Of a stretch of DNA of 64,000 nucleotides, positions 54,718-62,690 are shown piece after piece. The notes below the pieces were generated by a model, which was not told where the DNA came from, searched no databases, and saw only the letters and a list, made by a program, of their open reading frames with translations. Source of the DNA: Methylophilus rhizosphaerae (GTDB lineage Bacteria; Pseudomonadota; Gammaproteobacteria; Burkholderiales; Methylophilaceae); assembly GCF_900100975.1 (NCBI RefSeq), contig NZ_FNFX01000003.1:372001-436000 (forward strand), in the 5' to 3' direction. Positions within the stretch are counted from its first letter, which is position 1; each line of letters opens with the position of its first letter. Position numbers and translations under genes: made by a program.

Positions 54718-55614
54718 ATGCAAACGACCTGGATAGCACAACTGGCGACAGCCAAAATGAGTGTGCACCATTTTTACGCGCTATGTAAGCCGCGTGTCAC
54801 GGCCTTGATCGTGTTTACTGCCATCATTGGCATGTTTATGGCCACACCCGGCATGGTATCGCTGCAGATATTGCTGGCATCTACGATAGGGATTGCGTTT
54901 GCTTCCGGGGCAGCCGCGGCGTTTAACTGCTTAATTGAGCACAAGATTGATGCCATGATGGCGCGCACACGGGCACGTCCTTTGCCTACCGGGCAGCTGT
55001 CGCAGATGGAAACCCTGCTATTTGCCAGTGTGCTCGGTGGCATCGGTTTAACTATGCTGTATTACTGGGTCAATCCACTCACCATGTGGCTGACATTGGG
55101 CACATTTGTCGGCTATGCCGTGATTTATACCGTATTTCTCAAGCCGGCCACGCCGATGAATATCGTGATTGGCGGCGCGTCCGGTGCCATGCCACCCATC
55201 CTGGGCTGGGCAGCGGTCAACAATACCGTTTCGCCCGAAGCGCTGGTGATGTTCCTGATTATTTTCGCCTGGACGCCGCCGCATTTCTGGGCGCTGGCGT
55301 TATACCGCCGTGAAGAATATGCGAAAGTTGGCATGCCCATGCTGCCCGTGACGCATGGTGAAAAGTTCACACTGCTGCATATTGTGCTGTATACCGTGAT
55401 TCTGGTGGTGGTGTCCCTGATGCCTTATGGGCTGGGCATGAGCGGCTGGTTGTACCTGGCTTCTGCCGCCTGTTTGAATGCGATATTCCTTTATTACGTG
55501 ATCGCGTTGTATCGCCACTATTCCGATGCGCTGGCCAAAACCACTTTCAAATATTCCATTCTTTATCTCAGCCTGATTTTTGCGGCCTTGTTGCTGGATC
55601 ATTATCTGGTTTAA
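54718..55614 (+). CDS. ctaB: Protoheme IX farnesyltransferase (haem O synthase)
   Basis: UbiA-family prenyltransferase, 298 residues, nine helices. ATG 54718; the in-frame TTG 54703 has no ribosome site. Motifs: [42 protein letters not shown] with the first Asp-rich motif ([11 protein letters not shown]), and [28 protein letters not shown], the second one. Last gene of the oxidase cluster; the terminator at 55631-55660 follows. Confidence 0.96.
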   Translation: MQTTWIAQLATAKMSVHHFYALCKPRVTALIVFTAIIGMFMATPGMVSLQILLASTIGIAFASGAAAAFNCLIEHKIDAMMARTRARPLPTGQLSQMETLLFASVLGGIGLTMLYYWVNPLTMWLTLGTFVGYAVIYTVFLKPATPMNIVIGGASGAMPPILGWAAVNNTVSPEALVMFLIIFAWTPPHFWALALYRREEYAKVGMPMLPVTHGEKFTLLHIVLYTVILVVVSLMPYGLGMSGWLYLASAACLNAIFLYYVIALYRHYSDALAKTTFKYSILYLSLIFAALLLDHYLV

Positions 55615-55630
55615 GGGTACAGCGGATATC

Positions 55631-55660
55631 AATAGCAGCTTTATACGCTGCTATTTTTTT
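55631..55660 (+). terminator. Rho-independent terminator of the ctaA-ctaB unit
   Basis: AATAGCAGC, loop TTTATAC, GCTGCTATT followed by further T residues to 55660. Confidence 0.9.
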
Positions 55661-55754
55661 GTCCAAATTATGCCGCCTTTGGTGAAGCGAAGCCGCGCTG
55701 CAGTGCAATTGATTTACTTTGTACTGGCAAGTCGCCTGGGAGATGGGCGTTTAC

Positions 55755-55788
55755 CAAAAAGAAACACCTGCAGCATCGCTGCAGGTGT
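55755..55788 (-). terminator. Rho-independent terminator downstream of the PsiF-like gene
   Basis: ACACCTGCAGC, loop ATC, GCTGCAGGTGT (55764-55788); on the minus strand it is followed by TTTCTTTTTGG. Confidence 0.8.
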
Positions 55789-55809
55789 GATTGGAGGGAG
55801 GATGAGAGA

Positions 55810-56097
55810 TTAGCTGCCGGACAGGCAGGATTTCATAAAGGCTTTGCGTTCGTCCCCTGTAAGCGCCTTGGCTTTGGCATCGGCATTGCAGGTTTTCATT
55901 TTGTTTTGTTGCTTGGTCAATCCGCTATCTGCACTGTCGCTGGACAAACAGGATTTCATAAAGGCTTTGCGTTCATCACCAGTGAGGGCTTTGGTTTTTG
56001 CGTCAGCATTACAGGTTTTCATTTTTTCCTGTTGCTGACCGGCAGAGACTGACATACAGACACAGGAAAGCAACAAGGCCAAAAGTAGTTTTTTCAT
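55810..56097 (-). CDS. PsiF-family small secreted protein (two repeats)
   Basis: 95 residues with a signal peptide (MKKLLLALLLSCVCMSVSAG) and two near-identical repeats, KMKTCNADAKTKALTGDERK and KMKTCNADAKAKALTGDERK, each ending AFMKSCLS. Two Cys per repeat probably form a disulphide. E. coli PsiF is phosphate-starvation induced, but no clear Pho box is visible upstream here (the nearest is the one at phoB). Function unknown. Confidence 0.9.
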   Translation of the reverse strand: MKKLLLALLLSCVCMSVSAGQQQEKMKTCNADAKTKALTGDERKAFMKSCLSSDSADSGLTKQQNKMKTCNADAKAKALTGDERKAFMKSCLSGS

Positions 56098-56198
56098 GAA
56101 AAATCTCCCATCAATATTTTGTTAACGATCAGGTCGCTGTATCGCAAGCCTGTGGTTGCCATTCTGACACAGCGCCGAATCCGTTGGTAAAAAATAAA

Positions 56199-56226
56199 CA
56201 ACCCGGCACTTGCCGGGTTGTTTTTT
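56199..56226. terminator. Rho-independent terminator after the PQQ-type dehydrogenase gene
   Basis: CAACCCGGCA, loop CT, TGCCGGGTTG with T6 on the plus strand and an AT-rich run on the minus strand. It closes the minus-strand dehydrogenase unit. Confidence 0.85.
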
Positions 56227-56242
56227 GATGCGCCAGTGAATC

Positions 56243-58180
56243 TTAGTGAAGTGGCAGGCGATGTAATGTACCCGCCTTCATATCCGGGATCAGTAATGAC
56301 TGGCCGTCGGCAGACAGGCTGATGTCTGCCGCAGACTGGTAACCCTGGATAATACGTTGCGGTGTGGCCTTAGGCTCTACCAGTTGCCAGACATTGCCTT
56401 GCGCCCAGTCACTGATGTATAGCATGCCGTTGGCATCCCTGATCAGGCCATCGGCACCGCCAAAGCCCTGGTTCAGCAGACTGACAGATGGCTTGGTGCC
56501 CAGCTGTACCCTGAACAGTTTGCCAGTCCCGAAATCAGCCACTAACAGGCTATCGGGACCATCCATCAGTAAACCGTTAGGGCGTTTAATACCGGCATTG
56601 CCTTTGAGGACTTCCGTCACTTTACCGGCAGGCGTGATTTTGAAAATCCCCGCGCCTTTGCCATTATCATCGCCACTGTCAGACACGTAGACATTGCCCA
56701 GGCCATCGATTTCGACATCATTCAGGAAGACCGGTTTACGCGGAAACGCGCTGGTAGCCGCAAACACGGTTTGCTGGCCGGATTGCGCATCTACCCGTAC
56801 TACGCGGTCCATATCGGCGACATACAGCTGGTTGTCAAACATATCCAGGCCTTTGGGGTCGTTCAGGCCTTCTGCCAGGGCTTTACGCGAACCATCCGGG
56901 CTGATCTGGGTAATTTTGCCATCGCCCAGTTTGCCGAATTCGCCAATTTCGGAGATGTAGGTGATACCGCTCGGAGCCGCAAATACGGATTCCGGCATCT
57001 GGAAGCCTGTCAATGTGGTGTTGTCTGCAGCAGCAACAGGTGTAGCAGCTTGCGTCTTGCCATCATAGCTGATGCGGTAAATCACACCATTGAAGTCATC
57101 CGAAACCAGCAGGGAACCATCCGGCAGTTGCAGGACATCTGTCGGGCGACCCCACATTTCGCCTTCGGCACTCAGCCAGCCGTCAATGAACACTTTGGTT
57201 TCTTTCACCTGTTTCTGCTCATCGAAAGTGACACGAACCAGTTGGTAGCCAACTGGTTCCTTGCGGTTCCAGGAGCCGTGCTGTGCGATCACGGCATTGC
57301 CCTGGTATTCAGCCGGGAATTGTTTGCCGGTATAAAACTTGAAACCCAGGTTGGCACTGTGCGCCTGGAACTCTGCCACTGGTTTTGTCACTCCAGTGGG
57401 AGGCGTCTTGTTTTTCCAGTTCGGGTCACGTGCATCGCCCCCGGCAAAATAGGGGAAGCCGAAATGTAATCCTGCCTTAGGTGCGGCATTCAATTCGTCA
57501 TGCGGAATGTCTGCCCCCAGCAGGTCAACGCCATTATCGGTGAAAAACAAGGTATTGGTGCCAGGCTGGAAATCCATCCCCTCGGAGTTGCGCACGCCTT
57601 TGGCGAAAGTCTCGACCTGGCTGCCATCTGGGTTCATGCGGATAATGGAAGCCTCTATGCCCACCGGGTCGCAGATGTTGCAAGGTGCCCCCAGCGATAC
57701 ATACAGTTTGTTGTCCGGGCCGACGGTCAGGTAACGCCAGCCGTGATGTGCTTTGTTGGGCAGCTTGTCGTAAATGACTTCACGCATGGCTTTAAATGGC
57801 AGGGTCAGGTCAAAATCGGGTGCGGCATAGCGCGTGATGCGGTTTTGCTCTGCGACATACAGGTGGCCATCGACCATGGCCACGCCATTACCGACATTCA
57901 GGTCATCCAGAATAGCGACTACCTGATCAGCCTTGTGGTCCTTGTTCTTATCGACGACGGCGTAAACTTTGCTGCCGCGTGTGCCCACATAGATATTGCC
58001 ATTGGTGCCCAATGCCATCTGGCGCGCGCCGGGCACTTCGGCATAAATGTCGACATGGAAACCGTCAGGTACATGCAGCTTGCTGAGGTTGGCGCGTACA
58101 TCCTGAATATCTGCCCAGGCATTGACTGCCACGGCGGTAAACAGGGTACCGATCAGGCTTTTTATAAATTGATGCTTCAT
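56243..58180 (-). CDS. PQQ-type sugar dehydrogenase fused to an SMP-30/gluconolactonase-like domain
   Basis: 645 residues with a signal peptide (ending AVNAWA). Residues about 30-385 match the soluble PQQ sugar/sorbosone dehydrogenase propeller: LHVPDGFHVDIYAEVPGARQM, KAHHGWRYLTVGPDNKLYVSLGAPCNICDP, NSEGMDFQPG, FTDNGVDLLGADIPHDELN, IAQHGSWNR and WGRPTDVLQLPDGSLLVSDD. Residues about 395-645 read as a second propeller of SMP-30/NHL type (MPESVF, DVEIDGLGNVYVSDSGD, KRPNGLLMDG, GADGLIRDANGMLYISDW). Such a lactonase-like domain could hydrolyse the lactone the first domain makes. The start is ATG 58180, AAGGA upstream; GTG 58183 is adjacent. Substrate unknown. Confidence 0.8.
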   Translation of the reverse strand: MKHQFIKSLIGTLFTAVAVNAWADIQDVRANLSKLHVPDGFHVDIYAEVPGARQMALGTNGNIYVGTRGSKVYAVVDKNKDHKADQVVAILDDLNVGNGVAMVDGHLYVAEQNRITRYAAPDFDLTLPFKAMREVIYDKLPNKAHHGWRYLTVGPDNKLYVSLGAPCNICDPVGIEASIIRMNPDGSQVETFAKGVRNSEGMDFQPGTNTLFFTDNGVDLLGADIPHDELNAAPKAGLHFGFPYFAGGDARDPNWKNKTPPTGVTKPVAEFQAHSANLGFKFYTGKQFPAEYQGNAVIAQHGSWNRKEPVGYQLVRVTFDEQKQVKETKVFIDGWLSAEGEMWGRPTDVLQLPDGSLLVSDDFNGVIYRISYDGKTQAATPVAAADNTTLTGFQMPESVFAAPSGITYISEIGEFGKLGDGKITQISPDGSRKALAEGLNDPKGLDMFDNQLYVADMDRVVRVDAQSGQQTVFAATSAFPRKPVFLNDVEIDGLGNVYVSDSGDDNGKGAGIFKITPAGKVTEVLKGNAGIKRPNGLLMDGPDSLLVADFGTGKLFRVQLGTKPSVSLLNQGFGGADGLIRDANGMLYISDWAQGNVWQLVEPKATPQRIIQGYQSAADISLSADGQSLLIPDMKAGTLHRLPLH

Positions 58181-58295
58181 CACGTGTGTATCCTTTCTCC
58201 AACAATATTGAAATCAATGCAAGTGTGGATAGCATAGTGTACGCAGTCCGGGAGGTTGGCGAAAGTTTGAAAAATATTAAATGATTGCCTGTTTC

Positions 58296-58311
58296 TATTG
58301 GAGAATAGATT
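58296..58311. promoter_or_regulatory. Putative regulator site A (TATTGGAGAATAGATT), upstream of the AraC-type gene
   Basis: 16-bp segment closely matching the one at 59395-59410 (13 of 16 identical). It lies 55 bp before the araC-type start. An ATGATTGCC block 7 bp upstream (58281-58289) recurs in inverse form (GGCAATCAT, 59368-59376) at the other site. A shared binding site for the neighbouring AraC regulator is the natural reading. Confidence 0.45.
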
Positions 58312-58366
58312 AGTCCCGGTATTTTGTACTATGATTAATGCCTAATTGTTTTAACGGGTGGGGTAT

Positions 58367-59320
58367 ATGAGCAATGTTGACTGCTGGACGGCGCATGACA
58401 GGGACAGGACGATTTCGCTGCTATCCAGCCTGACACCAAACGAAGGCTTCACCCTGACGGCGCTGGATGGTGTCAAACTAATGCGCTGGAACCGGGCCAT
58501 TCCCCGCAGCCCGGTGTTTTATGAACCCAGTATTGTCTTTGTCTGCCAGGGCAGAAAGATCGGTTATCTCGGTGGTGAAGTCTACCAGTACAACCCACAG
58601 CAATTTCTGGTATTGTCAGTACCATTGCCATTCGAAAGTGAAACCGTTGCCTCGCTGGAGGAACCTTTACTGGCAATTTCGATTCGCATCAATTTATCCA
58701 TGGTTTCAGAGTTGCTGTTGAGCCTGGCACATGGCACACCGATGAAAATCAACGGTAAAAGCGGCATTACCTCTACGCCGCTGGATGCGCGATTATCAAA
58801 CGCGGTGGTCAGGTTGCTGGAATGCCTGCAATCGAAAACGGAAGCGACTGTGCTGGGGCAGGCCATTATCCGCGAAATCCACTTCCGTATTTTGCAGACG
58901 TCGCAGGCATCGGCCATCCTGGCGGCCCACAGCACACATAGCAATATGGGCAAGATCAGCAAGGCATTGCGACTGATTCATGCGGAGTATGACAAGGCAC
59001 TCAATGTGGATAAGCTGGCATCGGAATCGACCATGAGTGTACCTGCCTTTCATGCAGCATTCCGGGATGTAACGGCGACGTCGCCTATCCAGTACCTGAA
59101 AATGACCCGTTTGCACAAGGCACGGCTGTTGATGGTGCAGGATGGCTTGAGTGCCACATTGGCGGCCAGCAGGGTAGGGTATGAGAGCGCGTCACAGTTC
59201 AGCCGCGAATTCAAGCGCATGTTTGGTAAAAGCCCGATGGAGGAGGTGGGTGCCGTGCGTAGTGCCCTGATGATGACGCCTAGCGATGCTGAAGCAGCCT
59301 ATGTCACGTTGCAGCAGTAA
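58367..59320 (+). CDS. AraC-family regulator with N-terminal cupin-like (AraC_N) domain
   Basis: 317 residues from ATG 58367. The N-terminal part (FYEPSIVFVCQGRKIGYLGGEVYQYNPQQFLVLSVPLPFE in segments) is the AraC_N domain found in YqhC-like regulators; the C-terminal double helix-turn-helix contains IQYLKMTRLHKARLLM and VGYESASQFSREFKRMFGKSP. Members sense aldehydes or other electrophiles in E. coli (YqhC controls yqhD). It is upstream of and co-directional with an alcohol dehydrogenase gene 171 bp away, which fits that role. Confidence 0.88.
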   Translation: MSNVDCWTAHDRDRTISLLSSLTPNEGFTLTALDGVKLMRWNRAIPRSPVFYEPSIVFVCQGRKIGYLGGEVYQYNPQQFLVLSVPLPFESETVASLEEPLLAISIRINLSMVSELLLSLAHGTPMKINGKSGITSTPLDARLSNAVVRLLECLQSKTEATVLGQAIIREIHFRILQTSQASAILAAHSTHSNMGKISKALRLIHAEYDKALNVDKLASESTMSVPAFHAAFRDVTATSPIQYLKMTRLHKARLLMVQDGLSATLAASRVGYESASQFSREFKRMFGKSPMEEVGAVRSALMMTPSDAEAAYVTLQQ

Positions 59321-59394
59321 TGCTCACAGACGCCAGCATAGATGCCTGAAAGAAAATAATAGCTTTAGGCAATCATTCAAGAAAAGCTGGCAAT

Positions 59395-59410
59395 TATTGG
59401 AAGATCGATT
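59395..59410. promoter_or_regulatory. Putative regulator site B (TATTGGAAGATCGATT), upstream of the alcohol dehydrogenase gene
   Basis: Matches site A at 13 of 16 positions and sits 81 bp before the adh start. The inverse block GGCAATCAT is at 59368-59376. See site A. Confidence 0.45.
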
Positions 59411-59491
59411 CTTTTAGACTTGTAACATGTGCACCGGAAGGAAGTAATCCCCGGTATTTCCAGTAATGGATTAATCAAGATGGAGATGACG

Positions 59492-60535
59492 ATGAAAACA
59501 GCCGCCTATGGTGTGCAGAATGCCACCACCCCTGTTGCCCCGATGAGCATAGAACGCCGTGAACCAGGCCCGCATGATGTATTGATTGATATCGAGTATT
59601 GCGGCATCTGCCACTCTGATATTCACCAGGCCAGAAACGAGTGGGGCGGTGGTTCTTTGTACCCTATGGTGCCAGGCCATGAAATTGTGGGCCGTGTAAA
59701 CAAAGTGGGTAACCATGTCACCAGGTTCAAACCGGGCCAGCTGGTCGGTGTCGGCTGCCTGGTGGACTCCTGCGGGCAGTGTGAGGAGTGCCATGCGGGT
59801 GAAGAGCAATATTGTGATGGGTCTGTATTCACGTATAACGCCAAGGATCCCAGACATGGCGGCCTGACCTTTGGTGGCTACGCAGAACGCATCACTGTAG
59901 ACGAGAAATTTGTGGTCAGCGTACCGGAAAACCTGGATACCAAAGCGGTCGCCCCCCTGCTATGCGCCGGTATTACCTTGTATTCCCCGCTCAGGCACTG
60001 GAATGTACAACCAGGCCAGAAAGTCGGCATCATCGGCCTTGGTGGCCTGGGGCACATGGGAGTGAAACTGGCGGCTGCCATGGGCGCGCACGTGGTGATG
60101 ATTACCACCTCTGCCAGCAAAGCGGCAGACGCGACCAAACTGGGCGCACACGAAGTATTGATTTCAAAAAATGCAGATGACATGGCCAAACATGCTGCCA
60201 GTTTTGACCTGATTATTGATACGGTGCCGGTTGCCCATGACCTAAACCCTTACATCGGTTTGCTCAAGCGTGACAAAACCATTGTACTGGTGGGTCCACT
60301 GGACCCGGTAGACGTGCATGGTGCCAACCTCATCACCAAACGCCGCCAGGTGGCCGGCTCCTTGATTGGCGGGATTGCCGAAACCCAGGAGATGCTGGAC
60401 TTCTGTGGCAAACACAATATTGTCAGCGATGTTGAAATGATCAATGCCAATTATATTAACGAAGCATACGAGCGCATGCTCAAGAGCGATGTGAAATACC
60501 GTTTTGTGATTGATATCGGTTCCCTGAAAGCTTAA
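59492..60535 (+). CDS. Zinc-dependent alcohol/aldehyde dehydrogenase, YahK/cinnamyl type
   Basis: MDR-family NADP-type alcohol dehydrogenase, 347 residues from ATG 59492 (GGAG at 59482-59485); upstream in-frame ATGs at 59480, 59486 would add a few residues. Catalytic zinc ligands C37 (CGICHSD), H62 with E63 (GHEIVG) and the Cys in LLCAGIT; structural zinc C94, C97, C100 and C108 (CGQCEECHAGEEQYC). The nucleotide fold is GLGGLGHMGVK. Downstream of an AraC-type regulator gene, an arrangement like yqhC-yqhD, suggesting aldehyde detoxification. Confidence 0.93.
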   Translation: MKTAAYGVQNATTPVAPMSIERREPGPHDVLIDIEYCGICHSDIHQARNEWGGGSLYPMVPGHEIVGRVNKVGNHVTRFKPGQLVGVGCLVDSCGQCEECHAGEEQYCDGSVFTYNAKDPRHGGLTFGGYAERITVDEKFVVSVPENLDTKAVAPLLCAGITLYSPLRHWNVQPGQKVGIIGLGGLGHMGVKLAAAMGAHVVMITTSASKAADATKLGAHEVLISKNADDMAKHAASFDLIIDTVPVAHDLNPYIGLLKRDKTIVLVGPLDPVDVHGANLITKRRQVAGSLIGGIAETQEMLDFCGKHNIVSDVEMINANYINEAYERMLKSDVKYRFVIDIGSLKA

Positions 60536-60551
60536 AAAGCGATTGCGATGC

Positions 60552-60581
60552 AAAGCCCTGTTCGGTTGAACAGGGCTTTTT
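60552..60581 (+). terminator. Rho-independent terminator of the alcohol dehydrogenase gene
   Basis: AAAGCCCTGTTC, loop GGTT, GAACAGGGCTTTTT. A 12-bp stem with T5. Confidence 0.93.
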
Positions 60582-60610
60582 ACTGTCATCAAGAGGCGTT
60601 TATTTTAGGC

Positions 60611-60639
60611 TTGCAATTAGTTTGATCCCATACTATAAT
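60611..60639 (+). promoter_or_regulatory. Sigma-70 promoter of the marR-type gene, overlapping the MarR element
   Basis: TTGCAA (60611-60616), 17-bp spacer, perfect TATAAT (60634-60639). Predicted transcription start is about 60646-60647, only three or four bases before ATG 60650, so the message may be leaderless. Confidence 0.8.
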
Positions 60640-60649
60640 GTTCCATACT
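60615..60649. promoter_or_regulatory. 35-bp element upstream of marR-type gene (copy 1)
   Basis: Begins AATTAGTTTGATCCCATACT and ends CCATACT at the ATG 60650. It is identical at 29 of 35 positions to the element at 61166-61200. Inside it CCATACTAT occurs twice at a 15-bp interval (60628-60636 and 60643-60651). The position over the -10 region and start fits autorepression by MarR. Confidence 0.8.
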
Positions 60650-61153
60650 ATGTTGCTGCTAAAAGAATTACCTACTTCCGGAAGCCTGGAAAAGTTTGTG
60701 ACGCGGTATCCCGGCACAGATATTTCCGCCATTTCTGACTTTGTCAGCATTTTACGGGCGGCATCGGATATTTCATCTGCGCTGGACGCGTTGCTGGCCC
60801 GACACGGGCTGTTACAAGGTCGCTGGTGGGTGCTGGTGCTATTGATGCGCCAGGATGACCTGACCTCCTCACCTTCGGACCTGGCAGATAAAGCCGGGGT
60901 GACCAAGGCAACCATGACCGGCTTTATTGATGGTCTGGAGCGTGAAGGGCTGGTGTCACGCTTTATGGATACGAGGGACAGGCGCAAATTCCTGATCCGC
61001 TTATCGGTCGCCGGGCAACGGAAACTGGATGAGGTCATGCCAGATTATGTGCAATGTGTGACCCGGTTTATGAATGTGCTGGAAAAAGCACAGCGGCAGG
61101 CGCTGGTTGCTGATCTTTCCACGCTGGCCAGCCGTGTTGATTTGATTAAATAA
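60650..61153 (+). CDS. MarR-family transcriptional regulator
   Basis: 167 residues from ATG 60650; an in-frame ATG at 60638 is inside the promoter -10 box and is rejected. Winged helix: QGRWWVLVLLMRQDD, SPSDLADKAGVTKATMTGFIDGLEREGLVSRF then wing MDTRDRRKFLIRLS with the RDRR arm. The marR gene and the two following efflux genes share the same 35-bp upstream element, so this protein probably represses both in response to a small aromatic or phenolic ligand. Confidence 0.9.
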   Translation: MLLLKELPTSGSLEKFVTRYPGTDISAISDFVSILRAASDISSALDALLARHGLLQGRWWVLVLLMRQDDLTSSPSDLADKAGVTKATMTGFIDGLEREGLVSRFMDTRDRRKFLIRLSVAGQRKLDEVMPDYVQCVTRFMNVLEKAQRQALVADLSTLASRVDLIK

Positions 61154-61165
61154 AAATTTTTATTT

Positions 61166-61200
61166 AATTAGTTTGATTCCGTACTATTAATTGCCATACT
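61166..61200. promoter_or_regulatory. 35-bp element upstream of the efflux operon (copy 2)
   Basis: Begins AATTAGTTTGATTCCGTACT and ends CCATACT two bases before the ATG 61203. 29 of 35 positions match copy 1; the paired half motif recurs as CCGTACTAT and CCATACTTT at the same 15-bp interval. Weak -10-like TACTAT lies at 61182-61187. Confidence 0.8.
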
Positions 61201-61202
61201 TT

Positions 61203-62690
61203 ATGCATGCCCCTTTTGCTTTGCCGATCACACGCTCGCTGCCACATTTGCCTGCCCCAGGGATGCGCTGGCTAGCCTGGTTACTGGCAGTGTTATTAAA
61301 TGGTTGTATCAGTTTTAAAGACATCATCCCTGCATCGCAGCCGGTGGCGCAGGATCAATTGTCGCTGGGTAAAGCAATTGAAGATGCGCCTGCCATGGCG
61401 TGGCCAAGCGAGCGCTGGTGGCAGGCCTATCAGGATCCGCAGCTGGATCATCTGGTCGAGAAAGCCCTGCATGATCATCCTGACCTGAAAAAAGCCACGG
61501 CACGCGTTGCACTGTCTACCGCGATGGCGGAGCAGGCGCATGCTGCGACCTTGCCAACGATTGGCGGCAATGCCAGTTCGTCGCGCGAGCGTTTTACCGA
61601 GTTGAGCTTTATTCCTCCTCCCTGGGCCGGGCGCTTCAACTGGAATAACGAAGCTACGGTATCGCTGTCTTATGACCTGGATGTTTGGAAACAGCATGAA
61701 TCGACCTGGCTGGCGGCGCTGGATGAAACGCGGGTTGCCGAAGCCGAAAAGCAGCAGGTTAATATTGCACTGACGGCCGCGCTGGTCAAAAGTTATATCC
61801 GGCTGGCTGCCGAGTTCCAGTGGCGCGACCTGGCGCAGGAGGAGCTGGATGATTTACGCCACGAGATGCGTATTGCCAACAAGGCGCTGGCTGCCGGGTT
61901 GAACACGCAATTAAACCTGAGCCGGCTAGAGGCAACGCTACCGGCCGCGCAGAACAAGGTTACCCAGATTGACCTGCACCTGGCCTTGCTGAAAAACCAG
62001 ATTGCCGCGCTCAGCGGGGAGGGGCCGGGTGCTGGTGACAGTATTACGCGGCCAACCTTGCATTTATCTGCCACGATAGGCTTGCCGGACCACCTGTCTG
62101 CCAACCTGCTTGGCCGCCGTCCGGATATTGTGGCCGCCAGGTGGCGGGTCGAGGCGACACAAAAGCATATTCAAAGTGCCAAGGCAGCGTTTTACCCGAA
62201 TATTAACTTGTTGTCCTATGCCGGATTCCAGGCGCTAGCATTTTCTGGTCTGTTTTCCAGTGCCGGCCTGGTAGGCAGTATTGGTCCTGCGCTGTCACTG
62301 CCTATTTTTGATGGCGGCAAGCGGCGTGCTAATTTGTCGGCTGAAACAGCCATGTATGACATGGCAGTAGAAGATTACAACGCGACTATCCTCAAGGCGC
62401 TGGAAGGAATTGCTAACCAGTTGTCTGTCTGGAATGCCGTGAGAGTCGAAACGGAGAGCACGCAGCAGGCACTGGAAAAAACTGAGCAGGCGCATCGCCT
62501 GGCCGTGAAAAATTACCAGGCTGGTTTGAGCAACCTGCTTGAGAGCTTGCAAACCAATACACTGGTCCTGCAACAGAAGGCTATCCTGGTCGGGCAGGAT
62601 GCTAGCCGGCTGGAAACGTATGCAGCGCTGATGCTGGCACTGGGTGGAGGGGTGATTGATGCGGAACATGCAGCTCAGGCCATACATTAA
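61203..62690 (+). CDS. NodT-family outer-membrane efflux lipoprotein
   Basis: 495 residues, TolC-like outer-membrane channel of the NodT type. Lipobox LLNGC lies at residues 31-35 if translation starts at ATG 61203; a start at ATG 61263 would make a shorter, more typical signal peptide. Two OEP repeats: WWQAYQDPQLDHLVEKALHDHPDLK in the first half, LLGRRPDIVAARWRVEATQKHIQSAKAAFYPNI and SLPIFDGGKRRANLSAETAMYD in the second. It is directly followed by the FUSC gene, with a 32-bp overlap, so the two form an efflux pair. Confidence 0.9.
   Translation: MHAPFALPITRSLPHLPAPGMRWLAWLLAVLLNGCISFKDIIPASQPVAQDQLSLGKAIEDAPAMAWPSERWWQAYQDPQLDHLVEKALHDHPDLKKATARVALSTAMAEQAHAATLPTIGGNASSSRERFTELSFIPPPWAGRFNWNNEATVSLSYDLDVWKQHESTWLAALDETRVAEAEKQQVNIALTAALVKSYIRLAAEFQWRDLAQEELDDLRHEMRIANKALAAGLNTQLNLSRLEATLPAAQNKVTQIDLHLALLKNQIAALSGEGPGAGDSITRPTLHLSATIGLPDHLSANLLGRRPDIVAARWRVEATQKHIQSAKAAFYPNINLLSYAGFQALAFSGLFSSAGLVGSIGPALSLPIFDGGKRRANLSAETAMYDMAVEDYNATILKALEGIANQLSVWNAVRVETESTQQALEKTEQAHRLAVKNYQAGLSNLLESLQTNTLVLQQKAILVGQDASRLETYAALMLALGGGVIDAEHAAQAIH

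Noticed and set aside
56771-58237. Plus-strand frames of 232 and 245 residues over the PQQ-type dehydrogenase
   Set aside because: Antisense to a clearly coding gene with a signal peptide and propeller motifs.
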